Source: Terrabacter sp. Root85
Lineage (GTDB): Bacteria; Actinomycetota; Actinomycetes; Actinomycetales; Dermatophilaceae
Length of the DNA: 64,000 nucleotides
Direction: 5' to 3'
NCBI RefSeq assembly: GCF_001429185.1
Contig: NZ_LMIW01000001.1
Coordinates: 498,541 to 562,540, forward strand
The notes beneath the pieces were generated by a model. It saw only the letters and a program-made list of their open reading frames with translations, was not told the DNA's origin and ran no database searches. Both the position numbers and the translations under genes were made by a program. Of the stretch, positions 17,308 through 28,837 are shown one piece after another (positions within the stretch are counted from its first letter, which is position 1; each line of letters opens with the position of its first letter).

Positions 17308-18294
17308 GTGGAAGCGCTTGCCGCGCTGGGCCTCGGCCCGGCGGAGTCCACGCTCTACCGCACGCTGGTCGGGCTGGGTGGCACGACCGTCGACGACCTC
17401 ACCCATCGCTGCCAGCTCTCGAGCGCGGAGGTCGAGGAGAGTCTCGTCGGGCTGGAGCGCATGGGACTGGTGGCACAGTCGGCCGCCACGCCGGGCCGCT
17501 GGGTGGCGGCGCCACCGGGGATCGCGCTGCGCGCCCTCCTCAACGACCGCCGTCACGAGCTCGATCAGGCTGAGCTCGTGGCCGCACGGCTGGCGGAGGC
17601 GCACCGCACCGATGCTGCGGGGAGCGTTCACGATCTCGTCGAGGTGGTCGTCGGGGCCGGCGCGGTCGGACAGCGGTTCCACCAGCTGCAGCTGGGCGCC
17701 GTCGAGGAGGTCTGCGTCCTCGTCACCGACAACCCGACGGCCGTGACGGCGGCGGAGAACCAGGCCGAGGACATCGCGGCGGCCCGCGGCGTCCGGTACC
17801 GGGTCGTGCTCGAGCGCGACGTGCTGGAGCAGACGTCGCAGACCGAGCTGGTGGCGGTGATACGCCGCGACGAGGAGGTGCGGATCAGCGACCGTGTCCC
17901 GACCAAGCTCGTCATCGCCGACCGTCGCACCGCGATGGTGCCCCTTGACGCCGACTCCCCGGAGCCGGCGGCCCTCGTCATCCACTCGACCGGGCTCGTC
18001 CAGTCCCTCCTGTCGCTCTTCGACTTCGTCTGGCGCGAAGCCTGGCCGCTCAACTTCGTGTCTCCGGAGAGCGACGAGCTCGTGGAGACGGCCCCGGGTC
18101 CGGACGAGACCGACCTCCAGGTGCTCTCGCTCCTCATCGCCGGCGCCTCCGACGTCCTGGTCGCGCGGCAGCTCGACGTCGGGCTACGCACCGTCCAGCG
18201 CCGGGTCCGGTCGCTCATGGATGCCACCGGTGCCAACAGCCGCATCCAGCTGGGTTGGGCGGCACACGAGAAGGGCTGGCTCCGCCGACCGTAG
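17308..18294 (+). CDS. TrmB/LuxR-type helix-turn-helix transcriptional regulator
   Basis: The 328-residue protein has a TrmB-like winged helix at residues 1-70, a middle region resembling a ligand or phospholipase-D-like sensor domain (VLVTDN...RYRVVLERD) and a C-terminal LuxR-type helix-turn-helix (LIAGASDVLVARQL...RTVQRRVRSLMDATGANSR). This layout is frequent in actinobacterial regulators found next to secreted S8 peptidases. The GTG start has AAGGAGCC a few bases upstream. It is divergent from the subtilisin gene across a 202-base region containing an inverted repeat. Control of the protease is inferred from layout. Confidence 0.82.
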   Translation: MEALAALGLGPAESTLYRTLVGLGGTTVDDLTHRCQLSSAEVEESLVGLERMGLVAQSAATPGRWVAAPPGIALRALLNDRRHELDQAELVAARLAEAHRTDAAGSVHDLVEVVVGAGAVGQRFHQLQLGAVEEVCVLVTDNPTAVTAAENQAEDIAAARGVRYRVVLERDVLEQTSQTELVAVIRRDEEVRISDRVPTKLVIADRRTAMVPLDADSPEPAALVIHSTGLVQSLLSLFDFVWREAWPLNFVSPESDELVETAPGPDETDLQVLSLLIAGASDVLVARQLDVGLRTVQRRVRSLMDATGANSRIQLGWAAHEKGWLRRP

Positions 18295-18356
18295 CTCGAC
18301 GGTCTCCGCCCCCGACCGCTGAGGCGGGTGCCGGTGCCGCCTGCTCGCCTGCTCGG

Positions 18357-18404
18357 CCAACGTTGGACAAGGGTTGTACATCTTTGCGATCGGACGCTTA
18401 AGGT
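18357..18404 (+). promoter_or_regulatory. Candidate promoter with palindrome upstream of the glycosyltransferase pair
   Basis: A perfect palindrome CCAACGTTGG (18357-18366) is followed by TTGTAC (18374-18379) and, after 19 bases, TAAGGT (18399-18404), which fits the actinobacterial TANNNT -10. The -10 ends 7 bases before the ATG at 18412, so the transcript may be leaderless, although AAGGTCGGAG could also act as a ribosome site. The palindrome sits where an operator or activator site would be. Confidence 0.4.
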
Positions 18405-18411
18405 CGGAGCC

Positions 18412-20604
18412 ATGGACCCCCGCTCCGCGCTCGAGGCGGTCCGGACCGCTCCCACCCTCCTCGAAGCCATGCGGGCAGCGTCGACGCTCACCGATGTCAC
18501 GGCGCAGGCGGACGGTGACGCCGTCCGTGACCTGATCTCGGCCACGCTCTCCGACGATCCCCTGACCGCCCTCGCCGCCGTCCACGCGCTCGGCGTCTGT
18601 GACGACCCCACCGCGGCACCAGCACTCGCACGCCTGGTGGCTGACGGGCGGCGCCACGTGGCGGAGCACGCGCTCGACGCGCTGCGGCACACGGCTCCCG
18701 TCGACGAGGCGCTGCCCCACCTCGTCAGCGCGAGCCGCGACGGCGGCTTCACTGGGATGCTGGCCCAGCGCACCCTCGAGAGCTGGGCGGTGCGGCAGCC
18801 GGACCGGGTGCGTGGTGCCGTGCTGACCCGCCTGGCGGCAACGGCCGACGACGACGGCCGCGCCAGACTGGCCGAGACACTGGGGCTGGTGCCCGGCGCA
18901 GCGACCACGACGGCGCTCGTGGCTCTCGCGGCAGACGACACCGAGGCGCTCCCGGTGCGCGCGGCCGCGACGGCCGCCCTCGGCGACGGACCCGCGGCCG
19001 ACCACAGCGCCGAGGCGCTCCTCGTGTCGTTGGCCCGCACGGTCGGCCCTCTGGCCCAGACCGCCCGGCTCGCCCTCTTCGACCTGCGTCCGACCCCCGC
19101 ACCGCCCGTGCCCGACGGGTTGACCGTCGTGCAGCTCTTCCTCCACTCCGACATCGACGGGCAGCTGCACCATTCCGGCCGGGGCGACACGGGCGGCATC
19201 GCCACGCTGCTCGTGCACCTCGGGGACGCCCTGCTGCGCGGCGAGCCCGCGATGGCTCGGGTCATCACCGTGTCGGGCGGCAGCCCCGAGCCGACCCAGT
19301 TCCCCTCAGGACGTCCGTCCGCCGCGCCCGGTGGCCACCTCGGCTCCTCGCTGCTCGCGAGGGGCCACCACTACGCCAAGGTGCCGCTGTCGGGTCCTGT
19401 GGGGGTGAGCCGTGCGTGGCCTGCGCGGGTCGCGGCGCGCCGCGGGATCCGGCGGGTCCTCCGGACCGCCGGTCGCGTCGACGCGATCCACCTGCGGATG
19501 GCCGACGTCGGGTCCATGGCCGCCGCAGAAGTGGCGGACGAGCTCGGCATCCCCGTCGTGCTGACCGTCGCGCCCGACCCCCAGGCCCTCATCGACGCGC
19601 GGGACCACGCCGGGACGTTGACCCGTGCCGGGTTCGACGAAGCCGATCTCGTGGAGCACCTGTGGTTCCGCGACCAGCTGCTCCGCGACCTCGCCGCGCG
19701 CGCCTCCCACCTCGTGCTCTTCCCGCGCCCACGGGTCGGCGACGACCTGCGGCGCTACCTCGGGATCGACATCGACGTGCAGCGAGACCGCCTCACCGTC
19801 GTCGGCGAGGGCATCGACGTGGCAGGTGTCGACCGCATCGTCGGCGAGACCCTCGATGGGTCGGGACGTCGCCGCGGGTCCGGCGTCGCATCCGCACTCG
19901 ACGAGCTCGACACCCTCCTCGACACCCTCCCCGACGACCGCCGAGCCCTGCCGACCGTCGTGTCGGTCGGTCGGCTCAACCCCGTCAAAGGGATGGCGAC
20001 CCTCGTGCGGGCCTGGCGCGACGACGCCCGGCTGCGCGAGCGCTGCAACCTGCTCGTCGTGGGCGGCGACCTCGACCACCCGAGCGACGAGGAGGCAGCC
20101 GAGCTGGCCCGGATCGACGCCGTCGTGCCTGCCGCCGAGGCGGCCGACCTGGGGCTGCTCGTGGCCGGGCACCGTCCCAACGCGACGACCATCGCGTGGC
20201 TCGCGCGGCTGCGCGGACGTCCGGGCGACACGGCGCCGCCCGGGGTCTACGTGAGCGCGAGCCTCAAGGAGGAGTTCGGCATCGCGATCCTCGAGGCGAT
20301 GGCCGTCGGGCTCGTCGTCGTCGCACCAGACGGCGGGGGCCCGGCGACCTACGTCGCCCACGGGAAGACGGGCATCCTCGCCGACACGTCCAGTGCCGCC
20401 GGCCTCGCGGGCGCGACCCACGCCGCCCTCGACCTCGCAGCCGCACCGGCCGCCGACACCCGGAAGGCGCAGGCCCGGGACATGGTGCGCACGCGGTTCG
20501 GCATCGACACGATGGCCGCGTCGCTCGCCGGGGTCTACCGTGAGGTGGCGCCGCAGCGAGCGGGCGAGCCGCGCCTTTCCGACGCCGTGGAGGGAGCCTC
20601 GTGA
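18412..20604 (+). CDS. HEAT-repeat/GT4 glycosyltransferase fusion, sucrose-phosphate-synthase-like
   Basis: The 730-residue protein has two parts. Residues about 1-240 are alpha-helical HEAT/PBS-lyase-like repeats. Residues about 250-720 are a GT-B fold retaining glycosyltransferase. The segment HHSGRGDTGGIATLL matches the glycine loop of sucrose-synthase/sucrose-phosphate-synthase enzymes. SVGRLNPVKGM and KEEFGIAILEAMAVGLVVV carry the nucleotide-sugar-binding Lys and the E-x7-E motif of family GT4. The ATG at 18412 is chosen over an in-frame start at 18328 because the promoter-like boxes lie between them. The stop overlaps the GTG of a second glycosyltransferase, so the pair is probably co-translated. 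The acceptor is unknown. Confidence 0.8.
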   Translation: MDPRSALEAVRTAPTLLEAMRAASTLTDVTAQADGDAVRDLISATLSDDPLTALAAVHALGVCDDPTAAPALARLVADGRRHVAEHALDALRHTAPVDEALPHLVSASRDGGFTGMLAQRTLESWAVRQPDRVRGAVLTRLAATADDDGRARLAETLGLVPGAATTTALVALAADDTEALPVRAAATAALGDGPAADHSAEALLVSLARTVGPLAQTARLALFDLRPTPAPPVPDGLTVVQLFLHSDIDGQLHHSGRGDTGGIATLLVHLGDALLRGEPAMARVITVSGGSPEPTQFPSGRPSAAPGGHLGSSLLARGHHYAKVPLSGPVGVSRAWPARVAARRGIRRVLRTAGRVDAIHLRMADVGSMAAAEVADELGIPVVLTVAPDPQALIDARDHAGTLTRAGFDEADLVEHLWFRDQLLRDLAARASHLVLFPRPRVGDDLRRYLGIDIDVQRDRLTVVGEGIDVAGVDRIVGETLDGSGRRRGSGVASALDELDTLLDTLPDDRRALPTVVSVGRLNPVKGMATLVRAWRDDARLRERCNLLVVGGDLDHPSDEEAAELARIDAVVPAAEAADLGLLVAGHRPNATTIAWLARLRGRPGDTAPPGVYVSASLKEEFGIAILEAMAVGLVVVAPDGGGPATYVAHGKTGILADTSSAAGLAGATHAALDLAAAPAADTRKAQARDMVRTRFGIDTMAASLAGVYREVAPQRAGEPRLSDAVEGAS

Positions 20605-21941
20605 CGCTGCTCGTCATCAGCCCTGACTACGCCTCCCACCTCTACCCTCTCGCCACCCTCGCCACGGCCTGGCGTGATGCGGGTGAGCGCGTCGTCGTCG
20701 CCACCGGCACGGCCACCGATGCCCTCGTCACCGCCTTCGGCTACGAGCGCGAGCACCTGCAGCTGGGACGCGGCTCGAACCCGGGCGTCATCCGGGCCGA
20801 GGAGCAACCGGCGGGCGAGGACGACTCGCTCCGTGGGTTCTTCGAGGCGACGCGGCTCGGCGCCGTCGAGACGCTGGCCTACCAGGCCCGGGCGCGCGGT
20901 GACGACCTCCTCTGGAACGCCGTGGGCGTGGCCCGGGCCGTGCACGACGTCGTCGACCGGGTGCGCCCGGACACGGTCGTCGTCGACCACCTCGCCTTCG
21001 GTGCGCGACTGGGTCTCGCCAGCAGGGGCACCAGCCACGCCGACGTCGTGCTGGGTCACCCGTCCGCTCTCACCGTCGGCGACGAGGTCTACGGCTACCC
21101 GCCCGCCTGGCCGCGTGCCTTCACGCCCGGGCCGGACGCGCTCGCCGAGCTGCGGCGCCTCTCGGAGCAGGTGCGCGACGACTTCACCGCGCAGTGGAAC
21201 ACCGCACTGGCGCAGCTGTCGCCGGGGGCCACGCCGAGCGTCGACGCCTTCGCCGAGACCGGCGACGTCCTCATGCTCAACTACCCCGCGGAACTGCACG
21301 ACCACGACCGCACCGCCCTGCTCCCGCGCCACACCTTCCTCGGCTCCGCGGTGCGGGCCGAGGCCCCGGACGAGGAGGTCGAGGCGTGGCTCGGCCGCAG
21401 CGACCAGCCGGTCGTCTACGTCAGCCTCGGCAGCTTCCTCTCCGCCCGCTCCGACCTGCTCGCGACGATCGTCGAGGCGCTGCGCCCGCTGGACGTCCGC
21501 GTCGCCCTGGCCCACGGGTCGACGCCGCGCCCCCTGCTGGGTGCTCTCCCGGAGTCGTGGCTCGTACGCGAGATGCTCCCGCAGGTGACCCTGCTCGGTC
21601 ACGCTTCCGTGGCCGTCTCGCACGGCGGCAACAACAGCGTCACCGAGTCACTGACAGCCGGCGTCCCCCTGCTCCTCCTCCCCCTCTCCACCGACCAGTT
21701 CGCCGGCGCCGCCGCCGTCGAGGTGCAGCGGCTGGGCGAGGTGCTCGACCCCAACCGCGCCGACGCCGCTGCGATCCGCTCGGCCGCCGAGCGCCTGATG
21801 GGTCCCGCGGACTCCGTGGACCGCGCGGGGCTACACCGGCTGGGTGCGTCGATGCGCGAGCATCCGGGCCCCCTTCGGGCCCGCGACGCACTGACGCGGC
21901 AGACCACGCCCGCAGGCGGGAGCGGTCCCGCAACGCTCTGA
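20601..21941 (+). CDS. GT1/MGT-like glycosyltransferase
   Basis: This 446-residue GT-B protein resembles macrolide/UDP-glucuronosyl-type glycosyltransferases. It opens with a LLVISPDYASHLYPLATLA nucleotide-fold strand, contains VYVSLGSFLSAR (the start of the donor domain) and has the C-terminal donor motif VSHGGNNSVTESLTAGVPLLLLP, close to the classic GT1 HGG...E...GVP signature. It overlaps the HEAT/GT4 gene by four bases (GTGA). The two may act in sequence on one acceptor, for example a glycolipid or storage glycoside; this is inference. Confidence 0.82.
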   Translation: MTLLVISPDYASHLYPLATLATAWRDAGERVVVATGTATDALVTAFGYEREHLQLGRGSNPGVIRAEEQPAGEDDSLRGFFEATRLGAVETLAYQARARGDDLLWNAVGVARAVHDVVDRVRPDTVVVDHLAFGARLGLASRGTSHADVVLGHPSALTVGDEVYGYPPAWPRAFTPGPDALAELRRLSEQVRDDFTAQWNTALAQLSPGATPSVDAFAETGDVLMLNYPAELHDHDRTALLPRHTFLGSAVRAEAPDEEVEAWLGRSDQPVVYVSLGSFLSARSDLLATIVEALRPLDVRVALAHGSTPRPLLGALPESWLVREMLPQVTLLGHASVAVSHGGNNSVTESLTAGVPLLLLPLSTDQFAGAAAVEVQRLGEVLDPNRADAAAIRSAAERLMGPADSVDRAGLHRLGASMREHPGPLRARDALTRQTTPAGGSGPATL

Positions 21942-21966
21942 GCCTCACCCCGGCGCGTGGGGACGT

Positions 21967-21982
21967 CCACCTCGGCAGGTGG
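21967..21982. terminator. Short GC hairpin between convergent genes
   Basis: CCACCT-CGGC-AGGTGG forms a perfect 6-base stem with a 4-base loop in the 77-base gap between the glycosyltransferase and the convergent guanine deaminase. No T-tract follows. A terminator role is suggested only by position. Confidence 0.4.
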
Positions 21983-22018
21983 GGCGGCGGCATACGCCCT
22001 CGGTCGGGCGGGGGCACG

Positions 22019-23330
22019 TCAGCGGGGGCGTGGGCTCCGCCACCGGCCGGCGGCGATCTGCTCGCCCCCGACCCACACGCCGCCGACGTCGGAGGTCGTC
22101 CCCAGCGCGAAGACCTTGGAGAGCGCGTCGTCGGGGGACGATGCGTTGTCGAGGCCCACGGCGAGCGGGTCGCCGGACTCGGGCAGCACCCAGACGGCGT
22201 CGAACTGCTTGCCGACCGAGAGGTCACCCACGTCGTCACCGAGCCCGAGCGCGTCGGCGCCCGCCCCGGTGCTCAGCCAGAGCAGGTGGGCCGAGGTCAG
22301 CAGCATCCCGTCCGGGCCGAGGAGCTGCTGGACGAAGTAGGCCTGCAGTCCCTCCTTGAACAGCGAGAAGCCGGTGCCGGCGCCGACGTCCGAGCCGAGG
22401 GCGACGCGCACCCCGGCCTCGACGTGACGACGGAGCGGGAAGAGCCCGCTGCCGAGCGCCGCGTTGCTCGTGGGGCAGTGCGCCACGGCGGCGCCGCGAC
22501 CGGCGAGCGTGCTCAGCTCGGCATCGGTCGGGTGGACGTCGTGAGCGAGCACCGACCTCGGCGTGACGAGGCCGAAGCGGTCGTAGGTGTCCACGTAGGA
22601 GGCCCCGCCGAAGAGGGCGGCGACCTCGCTGATCTCGTGGAGGTTCTCGTTGAGGTGCGAGGTGAAGAGCGACCCCGGCACCTCGGCGAAGGTGGCGGCA
22701 CAGGCCTCGAGCACCCCCTCGCTCGCCGAGAGGGAGAAGCGTGGTGTGACGGCGTAGCGCAGCCGGCCCTTGCCGTGCCAGCGGGCCGCGAGCTGGCGCG
22801 ACTCGGCGTAGGCGCGCTCGGGGGTCGTGAGCAGCGGCTCGGGCAGCAGCCGGTCCGAGGTCACGAGGCCGGTCGCGACCCGCAGGCCCCAGTGGTCGGC
22901 CGCCTCGAACATCACGTCGACGGCCGGGGCCTGGTGGGCCCCGAAGACGAGTGCGGTCGTCGTCCCGGCGTCGACGAGCCCCGCCACGAAGTCACGGGCC
23001 ACGCCCCGGGCGTGGTCGACGTCGGCGAGCCGCATCTCCTCCGGCAGGGCATAGCGGTCCAGCCAGTCGAGCAGCGGCAGGCCGAGCCCGCCGATGACGC
23101 GCACCTGGGGGAAGTGCACGTGCGTGTCGACGAGCCCCGGCAGGAGCAGACCCTCGCGCAGGTCGAGGACCGGCTCGTCGGGATGCTCCGCGCGCACCAC
23201 GTCGAAGGGGCCCGCGGGCCGTGATGACGCCGTCCCCGACGAGCAGCCCGCAGTCGTCGTCGGACCGGAGCGTGCCTCCGGCGAAGGGGCTCGTCGGCGT
23301 GTCGAGGACGCGCACCCTGAAGATCGTCAC
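22019..23330 (-). pseudogene. guaD: Guanine deaminase with a one-base frameshift
   Basis: The amidohydrolase would deaminate guanine to xanthine. The main frame (22019-23200) holds the HVHF zinc motif, FTSHLNENLHEI, VLAHDVHPTD, AHCPTSNAALGSG and ALGSDVGAGTGF, all typical of GuaD. Its first 40 residues are in another frame that starts with GTG at 23330, overlapping the xdhC stop, and reads TIFRVRVLDTP...GDGVITARGP. The frames join at a run of four C on the coding strand near 23210-23217. Deleting one base gives a continuous 436-residue protein reading TARGPFDVVRAEH. It is therefore either a recent frameshift or a sequencing error in a homopolymer. A shortened protein from the GTG at 23200 would lose the N-terminal beta domain. 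Confidence 0.75.
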
Positions 23331-24160
23331 GGACGGGTGCCCGGCGTCGGGCGCTCGAGCTGCCGCTCCCGCTCGAAGGCCGCGAGCAGGTCGACCGCGA
23401 CCGCCACGGCGATGGTCGCCGGGCTCTTGCCGGTGAGCCCGGGCGCCCCGATCGGCGTCGTGATCCTGCCCAGGTCCTGCGCCGAATGGCCTTCTGCCGC
23501 AAGGCGTTGCTCGAAGCGGCGCCACTTCACCGACGACCCGATGAGCCCGATCGAGCCCAGGTGCGAGCACCTCAGGGCGGCGTCGCACAGCGCGACGTCC
23601 TCGGCGTGGTCATGGGTCATGACGAGCACGTGAGTGCCGCGCGGGACCTGCCCGAGCACGAGCTCCGGCACGGGCGCGTGGTGGACGTGCACACCGGCCA
23701 CGGCGTCGGCGAGCCCCGCGAGTCGTCCCGCGGCCACGCGGTCGGCCCGGCCGTCGACGAGGTGCAGCTCGAGGTCGTGTCGGCTGAGGATGCGCGCCAG
23801 CTCGGCGCCGACGTGCCCCATCCCGAAGATCGCCACGGAGGGCACGACGGGCAGCGGCTCGAGCAGCAGCGACACCTCGCCCCCGCAGCACTGCTGGCCG
23901 TGCTCGACCGGGGCGCGCTCGTTGAGCGCCAGGTCCAGCTGCTCGGGAGCGACCTCGCCCCGGGCGAGCATCGCGCGCGCCCGCTCGACGGCCGTCGCCT
24001 CGAGGTTGCCACCGCCGATGCTGCCCCACGCGTCGTCGGGCGAGACGACCATCTTGGCGCCGGGCTCGCGCGGGGCGTGGCCGCGGACGGCCGCGACCGT
24101 CACGAGCACGCCGGGGATCCGGTCTGCACGCAGCCGCTGGGCTGCCGAGAGCCAGTGCAC
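23327..24160 (-). CDS. xdhC: Xanthine dehydrogenase accessory protein XdhC
   Basis: XdhC binds molybdenum cofactor, promotes its sulfuration and hands it to xanthine dehydrogenase. The 277-residue protein has the N-terminal PGVLVTVAAVRGHAPREPGAKMVV block, GSIGGGNLE, the conserved QQCCGGEV cysteines and a C-terminal Rossmann domain (AIFGMGHVGAELARIL and LVMTHDHAEDVALCDAAL). Two GTG starts are possible: 24169, inside the ribosome site and the end of xdhB, and 24160, about ten bases after GGGAGGGG. I prefer 24160. The stop overlaps the guaD start (GTGA), so xdhC and guaD are coupled. Confidence 0.87.
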   Translation of the reverse strand: MHWLSAAQRLRADRIPGVLVTVAAVRGHAPREPGAKMVVSPDDAWGSIGGGNLEATAVERARAMLARGEVAPEQLDLALNERAPVEHGQQCCGGEVSLLLEPLPVVPSVAIFGMGHVGAELARILSRHDLELHLVDGRADRVAAGRLAGLADAVAGVHVHHAPVPELVLGQVPRGTHVLVMTHDHAEDVALCDAALRCSHLGSIGLIGSSVKWRRFEQRLAAEGHSAQDLGRITTPIGAPGLTGKSPATIAVAVAVDLLAAFERERQLERPTPGTRP

Positions 24161-24161
24161 G

Positions 24162-26629
<2,468 letters not shown>

Positions 26630-26633
<4 letters not shown>

Positions 26634-28096
26634 GCGCCCACCCCGTCGGCAGACTGCTCGTCCCCATGGAGGCGAAGGAGTGAGGTCCCGAGCACCGCGA
26701 TGCGGTAGGCCGCGCTGGCCCGGTGGTCGTCGAGCGGGGTGCCCTCCCCCCGCATCACCTCGGCGGCCGCCTGCACCGTCGCCGCGGTCCAGGCCCGGCC
26801 CTCCAGGGCTGCCTCGGTGGCGAGCGCCCTGACGGGGGTGGCCGCCACGCCGCCGAGACCGATGCGCGCCCGCCGGACGGAGCCGTCGACGACATCGAGG
26901 GCCACGGCGACGGCGACGCTGGAGATGTCGTCGTAGCGGCGCTTGGCGACCTTGTGGAAGGCCGTGGTCGGGCTGAGCGGCAGGGGGATCCGCACCGCAC
27001 GGATCAGCTCGTCGGGGCGGCGCACGCTCTGCCGGTAACCGGTCCAGTAGTCGGCGAGCGGCACCTGCCGGTCCCCGTCCGGACTCGCCAGCACCATGAC
27101 GGCCTCGAGCGCGAGCAGGGCGGGCGGCAGGTCACCGATCGGCGAGCCCGTGCCGAGGTTGCCGCCGAGGGTCGCCCCGTTGCGGATGAGCCGGGAGGCG
27201 AACTGAGGGAACACCTGGTCGAGCAGCGGGATCCGCCCGGCCAGCTCGCGCTCGACCTCGGTGAGGGTCAAAGCGGCGCCGATCTCGACGGCCTCGTCAT
27301 CGACCTCGAGGCGGCGCAGCTCGGGCAGACGGTCGATGCCGATGACGAACGGCGCCCTGGTGCCACGGAGGTTGACGTCGACGCCCCAGTCGGTCGAGCC
27401 GGCGACGACCGCCGCGCCCGGATGTGCCGCGAGCAGCTCGAGCGCCTCGTCGAGGTCGGCTGCCCGGGCATAGGTGCCGGTCGCCCCCGAGAGTCGGGTC
27501 CCGACCGGAGGTGGCGGCGCGCTCGAGCGCCGCGAGGCGAGCGCGTCGTCGGCCGCCGGGGAGTCGAGCACGAAGGCTGCGTCCCGGATCGGCCGGTAGC
27601 CGGTGCATCGGCACAGGTTGCCGGAGAGCGCCCCGAGCCGGAAGCCGTTGGGCCCCGACTCGTGCGCGTCCGCGTCGCTGCCCACACGGGCCGCGTCGTC
27701 CTGCCGGTCGGCCCGGTAGTACTCGGCAGCCATGGAGCAGACGAAACCGGGCGTGCAGTAGCCGCACTGCGACCCGCCTCGCACCGCCATCTCGTGCTGC
27801 ACGGGGTGCAGGTGCTGGGGCGTCCCCAGTCCCTCGGCGGTGACGACCTCCTGGCCGTCCAACGAGGCGGCCGGCAGGAGGCAGGCGTTGACGGCCGTCC
27901 ACTCGGTGCCCGACCCACCGTCGGGGCGGGCCACGAGCACCGCGCAGGCGCCACACTCCCCCTCGGCGCACCCCTCCTTGGCCCCGGTGAGCCCCTGCCC
28001 CCGCAGCCAGTCGAGGGCATTGGTCGCGGGGTCGGTGCCCGCCAGACCGCGCTCGGTGCCATTGACCGTCACCGAGAGGCGCTGCCCCGGCGTCAT
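26630..28096 (-). CDS. xdhA: Xanthine dehydrogenase iron-sulfur/FAD subunit XdhA
   Basis: The 488-residue small subunit carries electrons from the Mo site through two [2Fe-2S] clusters to FAD and NAD. Residues 1-165 contain the plant-ferredoxin cysteines CAEGECGAC and the second set CGYCTPGF and CRCTGYRPI. Residues about 200-480 form the FAD-binding domain (VVAGSTDWGVDVN and TLGGNLGTGSPIGD). The ATG at 28096 begins the usual SVTVNG strand; an upstream in-frame start at 28150 adds 18 unlikely residues. It heads the xdhABC-guaD operon and lies only 54 bases after ribA, so read-through from the upstream pterin-like cluster is possible. Confidence 0.92.
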
Positions 28097-28150
28097 CCGA
28101 AAGTCCCGTCGTCCACGGACCCATGATGCACCGCCGGGTGCTGCGGTCAA

Positions 28151-28837
28151 TCAGGGCTGGACGTTCAGGTCGAGGGTGTGCGCGCCACGCACGACCTTCG
28201 TCGCGAGGTAGTGGGCGTTCGCGTCAGACAGGTGGACGCCGGTCGGGACGCGACGGGCCACGGTGACCCCGAGCGCCCGCAGCTGATCCACCTTGTCGGG
28301 GTTGTTGCTGAGCAGCTCGACGCGGCTCACGCCCAGCGCACCGAGCATCTGCGCCGCGACGGTGTAGTCCCGCTCGTCCTCGCCGTAGCCGAGCGCGACG
28401 TTCGCCTCGTAGGTGTCGAGGCCCGCGTCCTGGAGCACGTATGCGTCGAGCTTCGGGTAGAGCCCGATGCCGCGGCCCTCCTGCCGCAGGTAGAGCAGGA
28501 ACCCGCCGCTCGCGTCGAGGCGCTCGACCGACTCGCGCAGCTGGGCGCCGCAGTCGCACCGCCCGCTGCCGAAGACGTCACCGGTCAGGCACTCGCTGTG
28601 CAGCCGGGTCGGCGTCGGGTCACGGTCGCAGGCCCCTGGACCGGGGGCGTCCGCACGGTCCCCGAGACCCAGCGCGACGTGCTCGCGCCCGTCGGCGAGA
28701 CCGTCGAAGGTGAAGACCCGCGCCGTCGTCGCGAAACCGTCGGCGAAGGTGACCGGTACGAGCACGTGGGTGCGGATGCGGGCCGGTGGGGGTCCCGGAG
28801 CAGCCGCCGGTGCGCGACTCGGCGCCCCGGGGATCAC
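28151..28837 (-). CDS. ribA: GTP cyclohydrolase II
   Basis: The 228-residue enzyme opens GTP to 2,5-diamino-6-ribosylamino-pyrimidinone phosphate. The zinc cysteines are in HSECLTGDVFGSGRCDCG, the nucleotide-binding motif is LRQEGRGIGL, and the Tyr of DAYVLQDAG, corresponding to the mechanistic tyrosine of E. coli RibA, is kept, so normal chemistry is expected. The protein is a stand-alone RibA, not fused to RibB. Its GTG start overlaps the stop of the reductase gene. The absence of ribB, ribH and ribE nearby and the company of a PTPS-fold protein and glycosyltransferase suggest a specialised paralogue rather than the housekeeping riboflavin enzyme. Confidence 0.9.
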   Translation of the reverse strand: MIPGAPSRAPAAAPGPPPARIRTHVLVPVTFADGFATTARVFTFDGLADGREHVALGLGDRADAPGPGACDRDPTPTRLHSECLTGDVFGSGRCDCGAQLRESVERLDASGGFLLYLRQEGRGIGLYPKLDAYVLQDAGLDTYEANVALGYGEDERDYTVAAQMLGALGVSRVELLSNNPDKVDQLRALGVTVARRVPTGVHLSDANAHYLATKVVRGAHTLDLNVQP

